Of a stretch of DNA of 64,000 nt, positions 18,138-27,187 are shown one piece after another. Positions within the stretch are counted from its first letter, which is position 1, and the number at the start of each line of letters is the position of its first letter. A program made the translations under genes and the position numbers. The stretch comes from Cupriavidus basilensis (GTDB lineage Bacteria; Pseudomonadota; Gammaproteobacteria; Burkholderiales; Burkholderiaceae). The stretch covers positions 1,364,001 to 1,428,000 of the forward strand of contig NZ_CP062804.1 in assembly GCF_008801925.2 (NCBI RefSeq). Reading direction: 5' to 3'. Below the pieces are notes generated by a model. That model did no database searches. It saw nothing but the letters and a program-made list of their open reading frames with translations, and was not told where the DNA came from.

Positions 18138-19166
18138 TTACTCTGGCTTGACGCCTGCTTCCCGGATCACCGCGGTCCACTTGGCCAGCTCGGACTTGAT
18201 GCGGGCCTGGGTCTGCGCCGGCGTGGTCCAGGTGGCGATGGCGCCTTGCTTGAGCAGGGAAGCCTTCACGTCGGGCTCGGCCAGGATCTTCTTGAGTTCG
18301 GCGTTGAGCCGGTCCACCACCGGTGCCGGGGTGCCGGCCGGGGCCACGATGCCGAACATGGAGTTGACCTCGAAGTCCTTCAGGCCCGCTTCATTGGCCG
18401 TCGGCACGTCAGGCAGCGCCGCCACGCGCTCGCTGGTGGTGACGGCCAGCGCACGGATCTTGCCGCCCTTGACGTAGGACTGCGCCGCCGGCACGGTCTC
18501 GACCATGCTGAGCACCTGCCCGCCGATCAGGTCGGTCATGGCGGGGCCGCTGCCTTTATAAGGCACGTGCAGCATGTCCACGCCGGCCATGCGCTTGAAC
18601 ATCTCGCCAGCCAGGTGCTGCGGGGAGCCGTTGCCGGCGGAGGCAAAGGTAATCGCGCCAGGGGTGGTTTTTGCCAGCGCGATCAACTGCGGCAGGCTGT
18701 TGGCCTTGACGCTGGGATTGACCACGAACACAAGCGGCACGGTACCCACGATGGCCACCGGGGCAAAGCTCTTCTCGATGTCGTAGGAGACGCGATTCTT
18801 GTACAGCGCCGCGTTGATCGCGTGGCTGGTCAGGGCACCCATCAGCAGGGTGTAGCCGTCAGCGGGCGACTTGGCGACCAGTTCCGCGCCGATATTGCCG
18901 GCGGCGCCGGCCCGGTTGTCGACCACGACCTGCTGGCCCAGTGCGGTGGACAGGTGCTGCGCCAGGGTGCGGCCGATGACATCGGTGGCGCCGCCCGGCG
19001 GGTAGGGCACGACCAGGCGGATCGGCTTGGTGGGATAGTCGGCGGCAGCGGCCAGGCCAGGGAAGGCGGCTGTGCCTGCCAGCATGGCGCCGGCGAGCGC
19101 GCAGAGAATCAGGTGGCGCCTGGGCGCGGAAACGCGCGTTCGCGCGTGGCGTCGAATGCCGGTCAT
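18138..19166 (-). CDS. Bug-family (TctC) solute-binding protein
   Basis: A 342-residue orphan receptor of the tripartite-tricarboxylate type: a long basic N-terminus and signal peptide, then DYPTKPIRLVVPYPPGGATDV and NRAGAAGNIGAELVAK. The start at 19166 has AGGAGATTCCCCG before it. It is divergent from an IlvD/Edd dehydratase and its GntR regulator, and probably delivers the sugar acid or related carboxylate that the dehydratase uses. Confidence 0.93.
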   Translation of the reverse strand: MTGIRRHARTRVSAPRRHLILCALAGAMLAGTAAFPGLAAAADYPTKPIRLVVPYPPGGATDVIGRTLAQHLSTALGQQVVVDNRAGAAGNIGAELVAKSPADGYTLLMGALTSHAINAALYKNRVSYDIEKSFAPVAIVGTVPLVFVVNPSVKANSLPQLIALAKTTPGAITFASAGNGSPQHLAGEMFKRMAGVDMLHVPYKGSGPAMTDLIGGQVLSMVETVPAAQSYVKGGKIRALAVTTSERVAALPDVPTANEAGLKDFEVNSMFGIVAPAGTPAPVVDRLNAELKKILAEPDVKASLLKQGAIATWTTPAQTQARIKSELAKWTAVIREAGVKPE

Positions 19167-19272
19167 CGGGGAATCTCCTGCGCCGGGTTGGTATGGATGG
19201 GAAGTCACAGCAAGGCTGTGCAGCGCGGGACGCCCGGCTCGTCGCTATGGCAGAGTGTAGGGGGCGTCTCTT

Positions 19273-19315
19273 GATAGAAGAATCAGAAGTTTTCTATCGA
19301 CTGATCTGAATCTTC
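19273..19315. promoter_or_regulatory. overlapping inverted repeats, candidate GntR operator
   Basis: GATAGAA at 19273-19279 is matched by TTCTATC at 19292-19298. GAAGAATCAGA at 19277-19287 is matched, with one mismatch, by TCTGAATCTTC at 19305-19315. They lie in the AT-rich spacer between the Bug gene and the dehydratase, where a GntR/FCD regulator encoded just downstream would control both directions. Confidence 0.55.
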
Positions 19316-19411
19316 AATTAAAGGTGCGGGGCTGAATTTTCCGTTGCGGCGAGGCAGCAAGGCCAGATATGATTCCTGCCTCGATTATCAATAATATTAT
19401 TGGAGATGTGC

Positions 19412-21211
19412 ATGGCCGGCTCCCACGATTCCCGCAAGGACCCTTCCGCCTCGGCACAGGCCGGCCAGGACCCCTTCGAGCCAGCGCAAGACGCCGAGAA
19501 CGGCTTGGGCAAGGGCCTGACCAACTATGGCGACAAAGGCTTCTCGCTGTTCCTGCGCAAGGCCTTCATCAAGGGCGCGGGCTATACCGACGACGCGTTG
19601 TCGCGGCCGGTGATCGGCATCGTCAACACCAACAGCAGCTACAACCCCTGCCACGGCAACGCGCCGCAACTGGTGGAGGCCGTCAAGCGCGGCGTTATGC
19701 TGGCGGGCGGCCTGCCGGTGGACTTTCCCACCATCTCCGTGCATGAGAGCTTCTCGGCGCCCACCAGCATGTACCTGCGCAACCTCATGTCGATGGACAC
19801 CGAGGAAATGATCCGCGCGCAGCCCATGGACGCCGTGGTGCTGATCGGAGGCTGCGACAAGACCGTGCCCGCGCAACTGATGGGCGCGGCCTCGGCCGGC
19901 GTGCCGGCGATCCAGCTGGTCACCGGCTCCATGCTCACCGGCTCGCATCGCGGTGAGCGCGTGGGCGCCTGCACCGATTGCCGCCGCTACTGGGGCCGCT
20001 ACCGCGCCGAGGAGATCGATGCGCCCGAGATTGCCGACGTGAACAACCAGCTGGTTGCCAGCGTGGGCACCTGCTCGGTGATGGGCACGGCCAGCACCAT
20101 GGCCTGCCTGACCGAAGCGCTCGGCATGATGGTGGCCGGCGGCGCATCGGCCCCGGCGGTCACCGCCGACCGCGTGCGGGTGGCCGAGCGCACCGGTACC
20201 ACTGCCGTGGCCATGGCCCGCTCCGGCCTGACGCCGGACCGCATCCTCACCGGCCGCGCGATCGAGAATGCCATCCGCGTACTGCTGGCCATCGGCGGCT
20301 CCACCAACGGTATCGTGCACCTGACCGCCATCGCCGGGCGCCTGGGCATCGACATCGACCTGGCCGGGCTGGACCGCATGAGCCGCGAGACCCCCGTGCT
20401 GGTGGACCTGAAGCCCTCCGGCCAGCACTACATGGAAGACTTCCACGCGGCAGGCGGCATGCCCGCGCTGCTGCGCGAGCTGCGCCCGCTGCTGCACCTG
20501 GACACGCTGACGGTGTCGGGCCGCACGCTGGGCGAGGAGCTCGACGCCGCGCCCGCGCCGTTCGCGCAGGAGGTGATTCGCCCGTTCGACGCGCCGATCT
20601 ATCCGGTGGGTGGCCTGGCCGTGCTGCGCGGCAACCTGGCTCCGGGCGGCGCCATCATCAAGCAATCCGCCGCCGATCCTGTGCTGATGGAGCATGAAGG
20701 ACGCGCCGTGGTGTTCGAAAATGCCGAGGACATGGCGCAGCGCATCGACGACGACGCGCTGGACGTGAACGCCGACGATATCCTGGTGCTCAAGCGCATC
20801 GGTCCGACCGGCGCGCCCGGCATGCCCGAGGCCGGCTATATGCCGATTCCCAGGAAGCTCGCGCGTGCCGGCGTGAAGGACATGGTGCGCATCTCGGACG
20901 GCCGGATGAGCGGGACCGCGGCTGGCACCATCGTGCTGCACGTGACGCCGGAAGCCGCCATCGGCGGCCCGCTGGCGCACGTGCGCAACGGCGACCGCAT
21001 CCGCCTGTCGGTGGCGCGGCGCGAAATTTCCCTGCTGATCGACGACGCGGAGCTGGCCCGCCGGGCGGCCGAGCATGAAGTGGTGCGGCCTACCGCCGAG
21101 CGCGGCTATCGCAAGTTGTTCCTGACCACGGTGACGCAGGCCGACCAGGGCGTGGACTTCGATTTCCTGCGCGCCGCGCGGACCAGCGAAACCGTGCCGC
21201 GCAAGTCCTGA
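19412..21211 (+). CDS. IlvD/Edd family dehydratase (sugar-acid or dihydroxyacid)
   Basis: A 599-residue Fe-S dehydratase. Cluster cysteines are at about C80 (YNPCHGN), C148 (GGCDKT) and C221 (GTCSVMGTASTM), with the Ser/Lys region GRMSGTAAGT near residue 500. The three-cysteine pattern with GACTDCRRYW resembles pentonate dehydratases as much as IlvD proper, and the neighbouring Bug receptor and GntR regulator favour catabolism over branched-chain amino-acid synthesis. The start ATG at 19412 has GGAG six bases upstream. Confidence 0.9.
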   Translation: MAGSHDSRKDPSASAQAGQDPFEPAQDAENGLGKGLTNYGDKGFSLFLRKAFIKGAGYTDDALSRPVIGIVNTNSSYNPCHGNAPQLVEAVKRGVMLAGGLPVDFPTISVHESFSAPTSMYLRNLMSMDTEEMIRAQPMDAVVLIGGCDKTVPAQLMGAASAGVPAIQLVTGSMLTGSHRGERVGACTDCRRYWGRYRAEEIDAPEIADVNNQLVASVGTCSVMGTASTMACLTEALGMMVAGGASAPAVTADRVRVAERTGTTAVAMARSGLTPDRILTGRAIENAIRVLLAIGGSTNGIVHLTAIAGRLGIDIDLAGLDRMSRETPVLVDLKPSGQHYMEDFHAAGGMPALLRELRPLLHLDTLTVSGRTLGEELDAAPAPFAQEVIRPFDAPIYPVGGLAVLRGNLAPGGAIIKQSAADPVLMEHEGRAVVFENAEDMAQRIDDDALDVNADDILVLKRIGPTGAPGMPEAGYMPIPRKLARAGVKDMVRISDGRMSGTAAGTIVLHVTPEAAIGGPLAHVRNGDRIRLSVARREISLLIDDAELARRAAEHEVVRPTAERGYRKLFLTTVTQADQGVDFDFLRAARTSETVPRKS

Positions 21212-21221
21212 GCGTCCAGTC

Positions 21222-21944
21222 ATGGATCAACCAACCCGTGCAGGAACGCGCGCGCAAGCGGCGCATAGTGCTCAGGATGATGCCGCCGGCGGCGCCCAAG
21301 CCATGCTGGCCGCCGCAGCGATCCTTGAGGAAGACATCGTCTTTGGCTTGCTGAGTCCGCGCGAGCGGCTGGTCGAAGACGACCTGATGGCGCGCTTCAA
21401 CCTGAAGCGCCATGTGGTGCGCCAGCTGCTCGTCACGCTCGAAGGCATGGGCGTGGTCGAGCGCAAGCGCAACGTTGGCGCGGTGGTGCGCGCCTTTCCG
21501 GCGCGCGAGGTGATGGAGCTATACGCACTGCGCGAAGTGCTGGAAACGCATGCCGCCAGCCTGATCGCGCTGCCGGTGCCCGCGGCGCGGTTGCAGGCGC
21601 TGGTGGCCGTGCAGCAGGAGCACGACGTTGCGGTGGCCGCGGGCGATGCGCGCGCGGTGTTCCGCATCAACCAGCGCTTTCACCGGGCGTTGTTCGCCCT
21701 GGTCGACAATGCGGTGCTGCGGCAGGCCATCGAGGAGTACGCGCGCCGCGCCCATCCGATCCGCTTTGGGTCGCTGGCTGCCGCGGGCTATCGCGAGCGC
21801 GCCAGGCAGGAACACTGGGCCATGATCGACGCCTTGCGCGAGGGCCGGCGCGAGGATCTTGTCGCACTATGCCGTAGCCATCTGCTGCCCTCGCGCGATG
21901 CATACCTCGCGGCGGAACGGGAGCGTGCCGGAGGGCCTGCTTAG
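21222..21944 (+). CDS. GntR-family regulator, FCD subgroup
   Basis: A 240-residue DNA-binding protein with an N-terminal winged helix (LVEDDLMARFNLKRHVVRQLLVTLEGMGVVERKRNVGAVVR, about residues 48-88) and a helical FCD ligand domain with metal-ligand-type residues such as INQRFHRALF. It starts 10 bases after the dehydratase, so both share a transcript. FCD proteins respond to sugar acids and other carboxylates; the likely operator is the inverted repeat at 19273-19315. Confidence 0.9.
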   Translation: MDQPTRAGTRAQAAHSAQDDAAGGAQAMLAAAAILEEDIVFGLLSPRERLVEDDLMARFNLKRHVVRQLLVTLEGMGVVERKRNVGAVVRAFPAREVMELYALREVLETHAASLIALPVPAARLQALVAVQQEHDVAVAAGDARAVFRINQRFHRALFALVDNAVLRQAIEEYARRAHPIRFGSLAAAGYRERARQEHWAMIDALREGRREDLVALCRSHLLPSRDAYLAAERERAGGPA

Positions 21945-22148
21945 TACATTACTTTAGTTGTCTCTCAGGCGTGGTTAATAGAAATATTGGGGGAATCAAT
22001 ACGCCACTCGAGGGGTAACTTGAAATTCCTTTCCCAATCTTTAGCCGCGCGGGCTTGTATTTGCACGTTGCAGCAGGAATATTAGCCGGCGGACCGTGCT
22101 AAACTCGGCCCCTTCTGAAGTTCTGACGATTGTCGGCCTGCAAAAGAG

Positions 22149-23765
22149 ATGTCAGCGCAACCGTGTAAGCCACTTCCGGAGCGCTCGCCCAAAATAGGGC
22201 TAGGTGGCCTGATCCTGCTCCTGGCCCTGGGATCGGTCCTGCTGACCATGGCCAATGCGCTCCACTCCAGTTACCGCGTGCAGCGTGACCTGCTGATCCG
22301 CAATACGCTGGAAGCCAACCGTGTCTATGCGGCCAAGCTGGCGCAGTCCACGGGAGCCCATATTGAAAGCACCATGCAGCAGCTGGCGTACAGCGCCAGT
22401 TTGCTTGCCGAGGCCATGGATGATCCGGCCCGTGTGAACGAGGAGGCCGAGCGCTTGCGCTTGCAGACCAGGAGCCTGAATTCGGTGGCCATCGTCCGCC
22501 AGGACGGCATGGTGCTATCCGTATCGCCAGCGGCCTTGGGCCGGAGCGGACAGAGCGTGAAGACCGATTGGGGGCACAAGCTCCTGACCACCCGCACCCC
22601 AGCGATCAGCGAGCCATTTACCACCTCCAGCGGAAGGCTGATTATCTTTATTTCCCATCCCATTATTAATGCGCAGGGGCGGCTGCTTGGTTATGTCGGG
22701 GGCACCATTTACCTGAATGCCAAGAATCTGCTGCATGAGATTCTCGATAGCCATTATTATCGGGATAGCTCTTATGTCTATGTGGTGGATCGTAATGGCA
22801 CCGTGATTTTTCATCCGGACGACTCCCATGTCGGCAAGTCGGTCTTCAAGAATTCAGTCGTGCTGGCAGTAACCAGCGGCGCAGCGGGCGCGCAGCAGAT
22901 AGTGAACCAATACGGTGTCGAGATGCTTGCAGGCTATGCGCCGGTCGCGTCCACCGGGTGGGGCATCGTGGCGCAGAGATCCACGCAAGCCACGCTAGCT
23001 GATCTGAATGATCTGGTGCTGGTGACATTCCGCAACAGCATTCCCATCCTGCTCCTGTCGCTGGTCCTTATCTTGTGGTTTTCCCGCTGGATCTCGCGGC
23101 CGCTGGGGCAACTGGCCGATGACGCCCGGATGGGGACCACGCCCGACGGGATGGAGCGGATCGAGCGGATCCAGGCCAGGTATATCGAAGCCGATCGCCT
23201 CAAGAAAGCGCTGCTGCGGGGCATGAGCCTGACCAGCAGCACGCTGGACCGGCTCAACCATGAATCCATCACCGACGCACTGACGGGTTTGCGCAATCGC
23301 CGCGGGCTGGGCAATGCGCTCAGCCTGTACGAGCTTGGCGGGCAGTCCTTTGCCGTCATCACGCTCGACGTGGATCACTTCAAGTCGATCAATGACCGCT
23401 ACGGGCACGATGTCGGGGACGAGGTGCTGACGCACATCGCAGGCCTGATGCGGGCCGGTTCCCGGGGCGGCGACGTGACATGCCGCAGCGGCGGGGAGGA
23501 GTTCGTCATCTTGCTGCCCGGCACGACCGCGGACAATGCGTTCCTGATTGCGGAGCGCTTGCGCGAGGCCGTGGAAAAGACGCCTAACCCCACCGGTGGC
23601 GTCGTGACGGTTTCGCTTGGCGTCGCACATTTTCCTTCGTCGGCGGAGGAGGTTGGCGAGGTGCTGAAAAAGTCGGATATCGCGCTCTATCAGGCCAAGC
23701 GCAACGGACGCAACAACACGGTCCGGTATCAGCCGGAACCGGCCGTCCGGGCGGACTCACCCTGA
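22149..23765 (+). CDS. diguanylate cyclase with periplasmic dCACHE sensor
   Basis: A 538-residue protein: membrane helix at about 18-38, a periplasmic double-CACHE-like domain (about 40-285, including YVYVVDRNGTVIFHPDD), a second helix near 297-315, and a GGDEF domain with intact GGEEF (CRSGGEEFVILLPG). It should make c-di-GMP in response to an extracellular small ligand. Between this gene and the convergent antiporter, a hairpin with ATCGCGC / GCGCGAT arms (23765-23771, 23787-23793) lacks a T tract. Confidence 0.9.
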   Translation: MSAQPCKPLPERSPKIGLGGLILLLALGSVLLTMANALHSSYRVQRDLLIRNTLEANRVYAAKLAQSTGAHIESTMQQLAYSASLLAEAMDDPARVNEEAERLRLQTRSLNSVAIVRQDGMVLSVSPAALGRSGQSVKTDWGHKLLTTRTPAISEPFTTSSGRLIIFISHPIINAQGRLLGYVGGTIYLNAKNLLHEILDSHYYRDSSYVYVVDRNGTVIFHPDDSHVGKSVFKNSVVLAVTSGAAGAQQIVNQYGVEMLAGYAPVASTGWGIVAQRSTQATLADLNDLVLVTFRNSIPILLLSLVLILWFSRWISRPLGQLADDARMGTTPDGMERIERIQARYIEADRLKKALLRGMSLTSSTLDRLNHESITDALTGLRNRRGLGNALSLYELGGQSFAVITLDVDHFKSINDRYGHDVGDEVLTHIAGLMRAGSRGGDVTCRSGGEEFVILLPGTTADNAFLIAERLREAVEKTPNPTGGVVTVSLGVAHFPSSAEEVGEVLKKSDIALYQAKRNGRNNTVRYQPEPAVRADSP

Positions 23766-23817
23766 TCGCGCGGGCGCCGCTAGCTGGCGCGATAACTTGC
23801 GCGAGGCCTGGCGGCCC

Positions 23818-25950
23818 TCATTCGCGCGACGGCGACTCCGGCGCTGGCATCGGTTGCGCGGACAGCGCGCTGCGCAGCGGCGGACGCGCCAGGTTGGCCC
23901 GCCAGGCGCGCTGGATCACTTGCGCGATCTGGTTGTAGGCCTGGCTGGAAATGACTTTCTCCTCGCGCATGGCCTCCAGCGAACGCTGGCCCTTGCGCAG
24001 GGCAAACAGCATCAGCAGGCGCTTTTCCAGTGCCACCGTGTAGCCGCCGAACTGCGCGCGCATCTCATCCAGGCCACCGCCGGCCGATTTGACGCGCTCT
24101 TCCAGCACGCCGTCCAGCAGGGTCGCCATGCGCGCGCCGAACACCGGCGTGAGCAGCGAGCGGTTGTACTGGCGCAGCCGCTCCAGCACCGTCTGGCGGC
24201 AGACCAGCAGCTCGAAGCGGTCGGCCAGCGCGTGGGCCAGCGGCCGGTCGATCGACAGGCGCCGGTGCAGGAAGAGCGCGACACGGTAGCCACGCTGGTA
24301 GTCGAGGATATGCCGGGCGGCGCGGTTGTAGCCCAGGCGGCCATGCTCGCGCGCGGCGTCGATCATCAGCGTGGTGTTGCGCATCATGGCGTCGAGGTTG
24401 GCTACCGAGATCACGCCGTCGCCGTACTCCGGGATCAGTTCGCGCTCGCGCGTGGCCAGCGTGACCAGGCCAATGGTGACGCGGTCGCGCTCGGATAGCG
24501 CGGCGTCGAAATCGAACTCCAGCGCGCCCAGCTCGATCTCGCGCCGGTAGTGCTGCGCCACTTCGCGCGCTGCCGCGGGAGGCAGGTCGAAGGTCTGCGC
24601 GATGTGGTCGAGCGTGGTTTCGACCTCCTCGGTGGAGAGCTGGATGGCCTGCTGCTGCAATGCCCGGTCCTGGGCGGTGAGCTGGTCCAGCCCGAGCCGG
24701 TGGATAAGCCCGCGCAGGGTGGTGCCGTTCAGCAGCAGGCTGACCAGCACGAAACCGGTGGCCAGGATGGCGATGAAATGCCGTGCCTCGTAGGGCAGCG
24801 CCTCGTTCTCGGCGATGCCCAGCGCCAGCACCAGCGTCACCGCGCCACGCAGGCCGCCCCACGCAATGGCCAGCTTGTAGGCATGGCTGATCGGCGCGCT
24901 GACCTTCAGCCAGGAGAGCAGCGGCAGCAGGCCGAACAGCGTGAGTACGCGCGCCCCCAGCGCGGCCACTACCAGTGCCAGCAGCAGCAAGCCGTGATGC
25001 ACGGTCACCCCGGCCAGCAAGGACGGCACGCGCACCGCCGCCAGCAAGAACACGACGGCCCCCGTGATGCTGGCGTACTGCTCCCAGATCATGCGCATGT
25101 GGTTCCAGTTGCGCGGGCTCAGCCGCGTGGGCCCGAGCGCGCTCACCATCAGGCCGGCGCATACCACCGCCACCACCCCGGACACGCCGAGCAACTGGTC
25201 GGCGAGCAGGTAGAGCGGATAGGGCAGCGCCAGCGTCAGCGCGCCCTCGGCCATGGCCAGCCCGGCCAGGCGCGGCAGCAGGTCGGCCAGCAGGCGTCCG
25301 GCGATCGCGCCGCACAGCACGCCACCCACGAACGACCAGGCCAGTTCCCGCGCGCCAGCGGCCAGCGTGGCCTCGGCACCATGGCCGGTCAGCATGGCCA
25401 CCAGCACGCCGGCAATGGCAATGGCCGCGGCGTCGTTGAGCAGGCTCTCGCCTTCGACCAGCCGGATCAGCCGGCCGGGTGCGCCGACATCGCGGAAGAT
25501 GGCGATCACCGCGGCGGGGTCGGTGGTGGCTACCACCGCGCCCAGCAGCAGGCACACCACCAGGCTGGCGCCGCTGACCAGCGTGGTGACCAGCCCGATC
25601 ACGCCAGTGGCCACGATCACCGCGACAATGGCCAGCAGCAGGATCGGCGCGGCGTCCGGCAGCATGCTGCGCACGTCGGCGGTCAGCGCGGCGTGGAACA
25701 GCAAAGGCGGCAGGAAGATCCACAGATAGGCCTCGGGCGGGAGTGCCGGGTCGATCAGGGGATGGAGGAAATGCAAGGCGAACTGCGGGTAGGCGGCGTC
25801 GATGGCCACATAGCCCGCGCCGATGGCGATGCCGATGGCCGAGAGTAGCGTGGACTCTGGCAGTGCCAGCTTGGCGGCGGCGACCTGCACCACCGCCACG
25901 ATGGCCAGCAGCGCGCCCGCCAGGATGAGCACGTCGACGACGATATTCAA
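23818..25950 (-). CDS. CPA1 Na+/H+ antiporter
   Basis: A 710-residue cation-proton antiporter. About twelve membrane helices fill residues 1-410, with the ion-binding motifs ATTDPAAVIAIFRD and EGESLLNDAAAIAI (the ND pair typical of electroneutral CPA1 proteins). A roughly 300-residue cytoplasmic C-terminal region follows, rich in helices and charged residues, resembling the regulatory tail of NhaP/SOS1-like exchangers. Single gene; probably pH and sodium homeostasis. Confidence 0.92.
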   Translation of the reverse strand: MNIVVDVLILAGALLAIVAVVQVAAAKLALPESTLLSAIGIAIGAGYVAIDAAYPQFALHFLHPLIDPALPPEAYLWIFLPPLLFHAALTADVRSMLPDAAPILLLAIVAVIVATGVIGLVTTLVSGASLVVCLLLGAVVATTDPAAVIAIFRDVGAPGRLIRLVEGESLLNDAAAIAIAGVLVAMLTGHGAEATLAAGARELAWSFVGGVLCGAIAGRLLADLLPRLAGLAMAEGALTLALPYPLYLLADQLLGVSGVVAVVCAGLMVSALGPTRLSPRNWNHMRMIWEQYASITGAVVFLLAAVRVPSLLAGVTVHHGLLLLALVVAALGARVLTLFGLLPLLSWLKVSAPISHAYKLAIAWGGLRGAVTLVLALGIAENEALPYEARHFIAILATGFVLVSLLLNGTTLRGLIHRLGLDQLTAQDRALQQQAIQLSTEEVETTLDHIAQTFDLPPAAAREVAQHYRREIELGALEFDFDAALSERDRVTIGLVTLATRERELIPEYGDGVISVANLDAMMRNTTLMIDAAREHGRLGYNRAARHILDYQRGYRVALFLHRRLSIDRPLAHALADRFELLVCRQTVLERLRQYNRSLLTPVFGARMATLLDGVLEERVKSAGGGLDEMRAQFGGYTVALEKRLLMLFALRKGQRSLEAMREEKVISSQAYNQIAQVIQRAWRANLARPPLRSALSAQPMPAPESPSRE

Positions 25951-26138
25951 GCACGCCTCCGTTGCCGGGCGCGGGACGGCCCGGGTTGTACTGTGGGCGA
26001 CGACAGCGTCACTGAGGGGTCCTTACGCTTAGGTGGCTGCGGGCTCCGAACATACCGCGATATCGTGCGCGCTTTCAAGCCTCTTGCGCTTGGCTCACCA
26101 CCTTGCTCACCGCTTCGCGCGATCCCGTTCCCGCCCGC

Positions 26139-27065
26139 TCAGGCCGGATCGGCCACGCCGCCGCCGGCTTGGGCCAGGTGGGCGCGCAGCACGCCGACCA
26201 GCGCCACCGCCGCGGGCGACAGGCTGCGGTTGCGTGCCGTCACCAGCCCGATCGAGCGCTCGGTCACCGGCGCGGTGAGCAAGCGCTCGACAATGCCGGC
26301 CTGGCGCACCGTGCCGGCCGCAATCTCAGGCAGCGCCGCCACGCCGAAGCCGCATTCGACCATGGCGGCGATGGTGGCCAGGTGCTCGGCCTCGAACACC
26401 GGCTGGAAGCGGATACGGTTCTGCAGGAAGGCCCATTCGGCGTACTGGCGCACGCTGCTGGGGTGCGTCATGGAAACATGGCCGGCGTCCACCGTATCGG
26501 CCCAGCGCACCGGCCCCTTGCCGTGGGCCAGCGGGTGCTCGCTGGGGATCAGCAGCACGAAGCGGTCGGACATCATGGGGTCGTAGTGCAGGTCCGCTTG
26601 CTGCGGGTCGGCCGCGGTCAGCGCGAAGTCCACCTCGCCCGCGCGCACCAGGTCGAAGGCCGGGCCGGAGAGCGTGTCGAAGACCTTGAGCGTAACCTTG
26701 GGATGCTCCCGCCGATAGGCCATCAGCACGCGCGGCAGCAGGCGGGCGGCCAGCGAGGGCAGGGCGGCCACCGCAACATGGCCGCGCTCGGCGCTGGCAA
26801 TGCCGCTCACGGCGTCGATGGCGTCCCGGAAAGCCGCCTGCAGGATCGCCGCCTGCTGCATGAAGACTTCGCCTGCCGCGGTCAGCCGCACGGTGCGGGT
26901 GGTGCGATCGAACAGCCGCACGCCGAGGGATTCCTCGATGCGCAGGATCTGGGTGGACAGCGCAGATTGAGACAGGTGCAACTGCCCTGCTGCCTGACGG
27001 AAGTTCAGGGTGCGGCCGAGCACCAGGGTGGTCTCGACATCGCGCATCGACAGGTTGATTTTCAC
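26139..27065 (-). CDS. LysR-family regulator
   Basis: About 308 residues with an N-terminal helix-turn-helix (RTLNFRQAAGQLHLSQSALSTQILRIEESLGVRLFDR) and a periplasmic-binding-like effector domain. The GTG at 27065 or the ATG 18 bases later are the likely starts. A longer reading from a TTG at 27131 would consume most of the divergent promoter region. It is transcribed away from a hydroxyacyl-CoA dehydrogenase and BKACE pair, which it should activate. Confidence 0.88.
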   Translation of the reverse strand: MKINLSMRDVETTLVLGRTLNFRQAAGQLHLSQSALSTQILRIEESLGVRLFDRTTRTVRLTAAGEVFMQQAAILQAAFRDAIDAVSGIASAERGHVAVAALPSLAARLLPRVLMAYRREHPKVTLKVFDTLSGPAFDLVRAGEVDFALTAADPQQADLHYDPMMSDRFVLLIPSEHPLAHGKGPVRWADTVDAGHVSMTHPSSVRQYAEWAFLQNRIRFQPVFEAEHLATIAAMVECGFGVAALPEIAAGTVRQAGIVERLLTAPVTERSIGLVTARNRSLSPAAVALVGVLRAHLAQAGGGVADPA

Positions 27066-27187
27066 GGCATGGATGGCAGATTGATCTTGATTATCGATCA
27101 TTTTATCCAGAAAATCTGATTCATCAATCAAAGCGGCTTGTCTACACTCATGCCCAATCCCGACACCAGACAGTTCAAAGGAACGCC
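27066..27187. promoter_or_regulatory. divergent LysR / dehydrogenase control region
   Basis: AT-rich spacer containing closely spaced ATCAA / TTGAT elements (around 27080-27130), including the T-N11-A style palindromes that LysR proteins bind. Both the regulator and the 27188 operon must start here. No precise -10 or -35 was assigned. Confidence 0.4.

Noticed and set aside
19397..21223. A 608-residue leftward open frame across the IlvD/Edd gene
   Set aside because: It mirrors the dehydratase codon for codon and is His/Arg/Gly-rich; the rightward frame has the Fe-S cysteines.
24065..25954. A 629-residue leftward frame within the antiporter region
   Set aside because: Second-frame shadow (Arg/Pro/Gly-rich); the +0 frame carries the CPA1 motifs.
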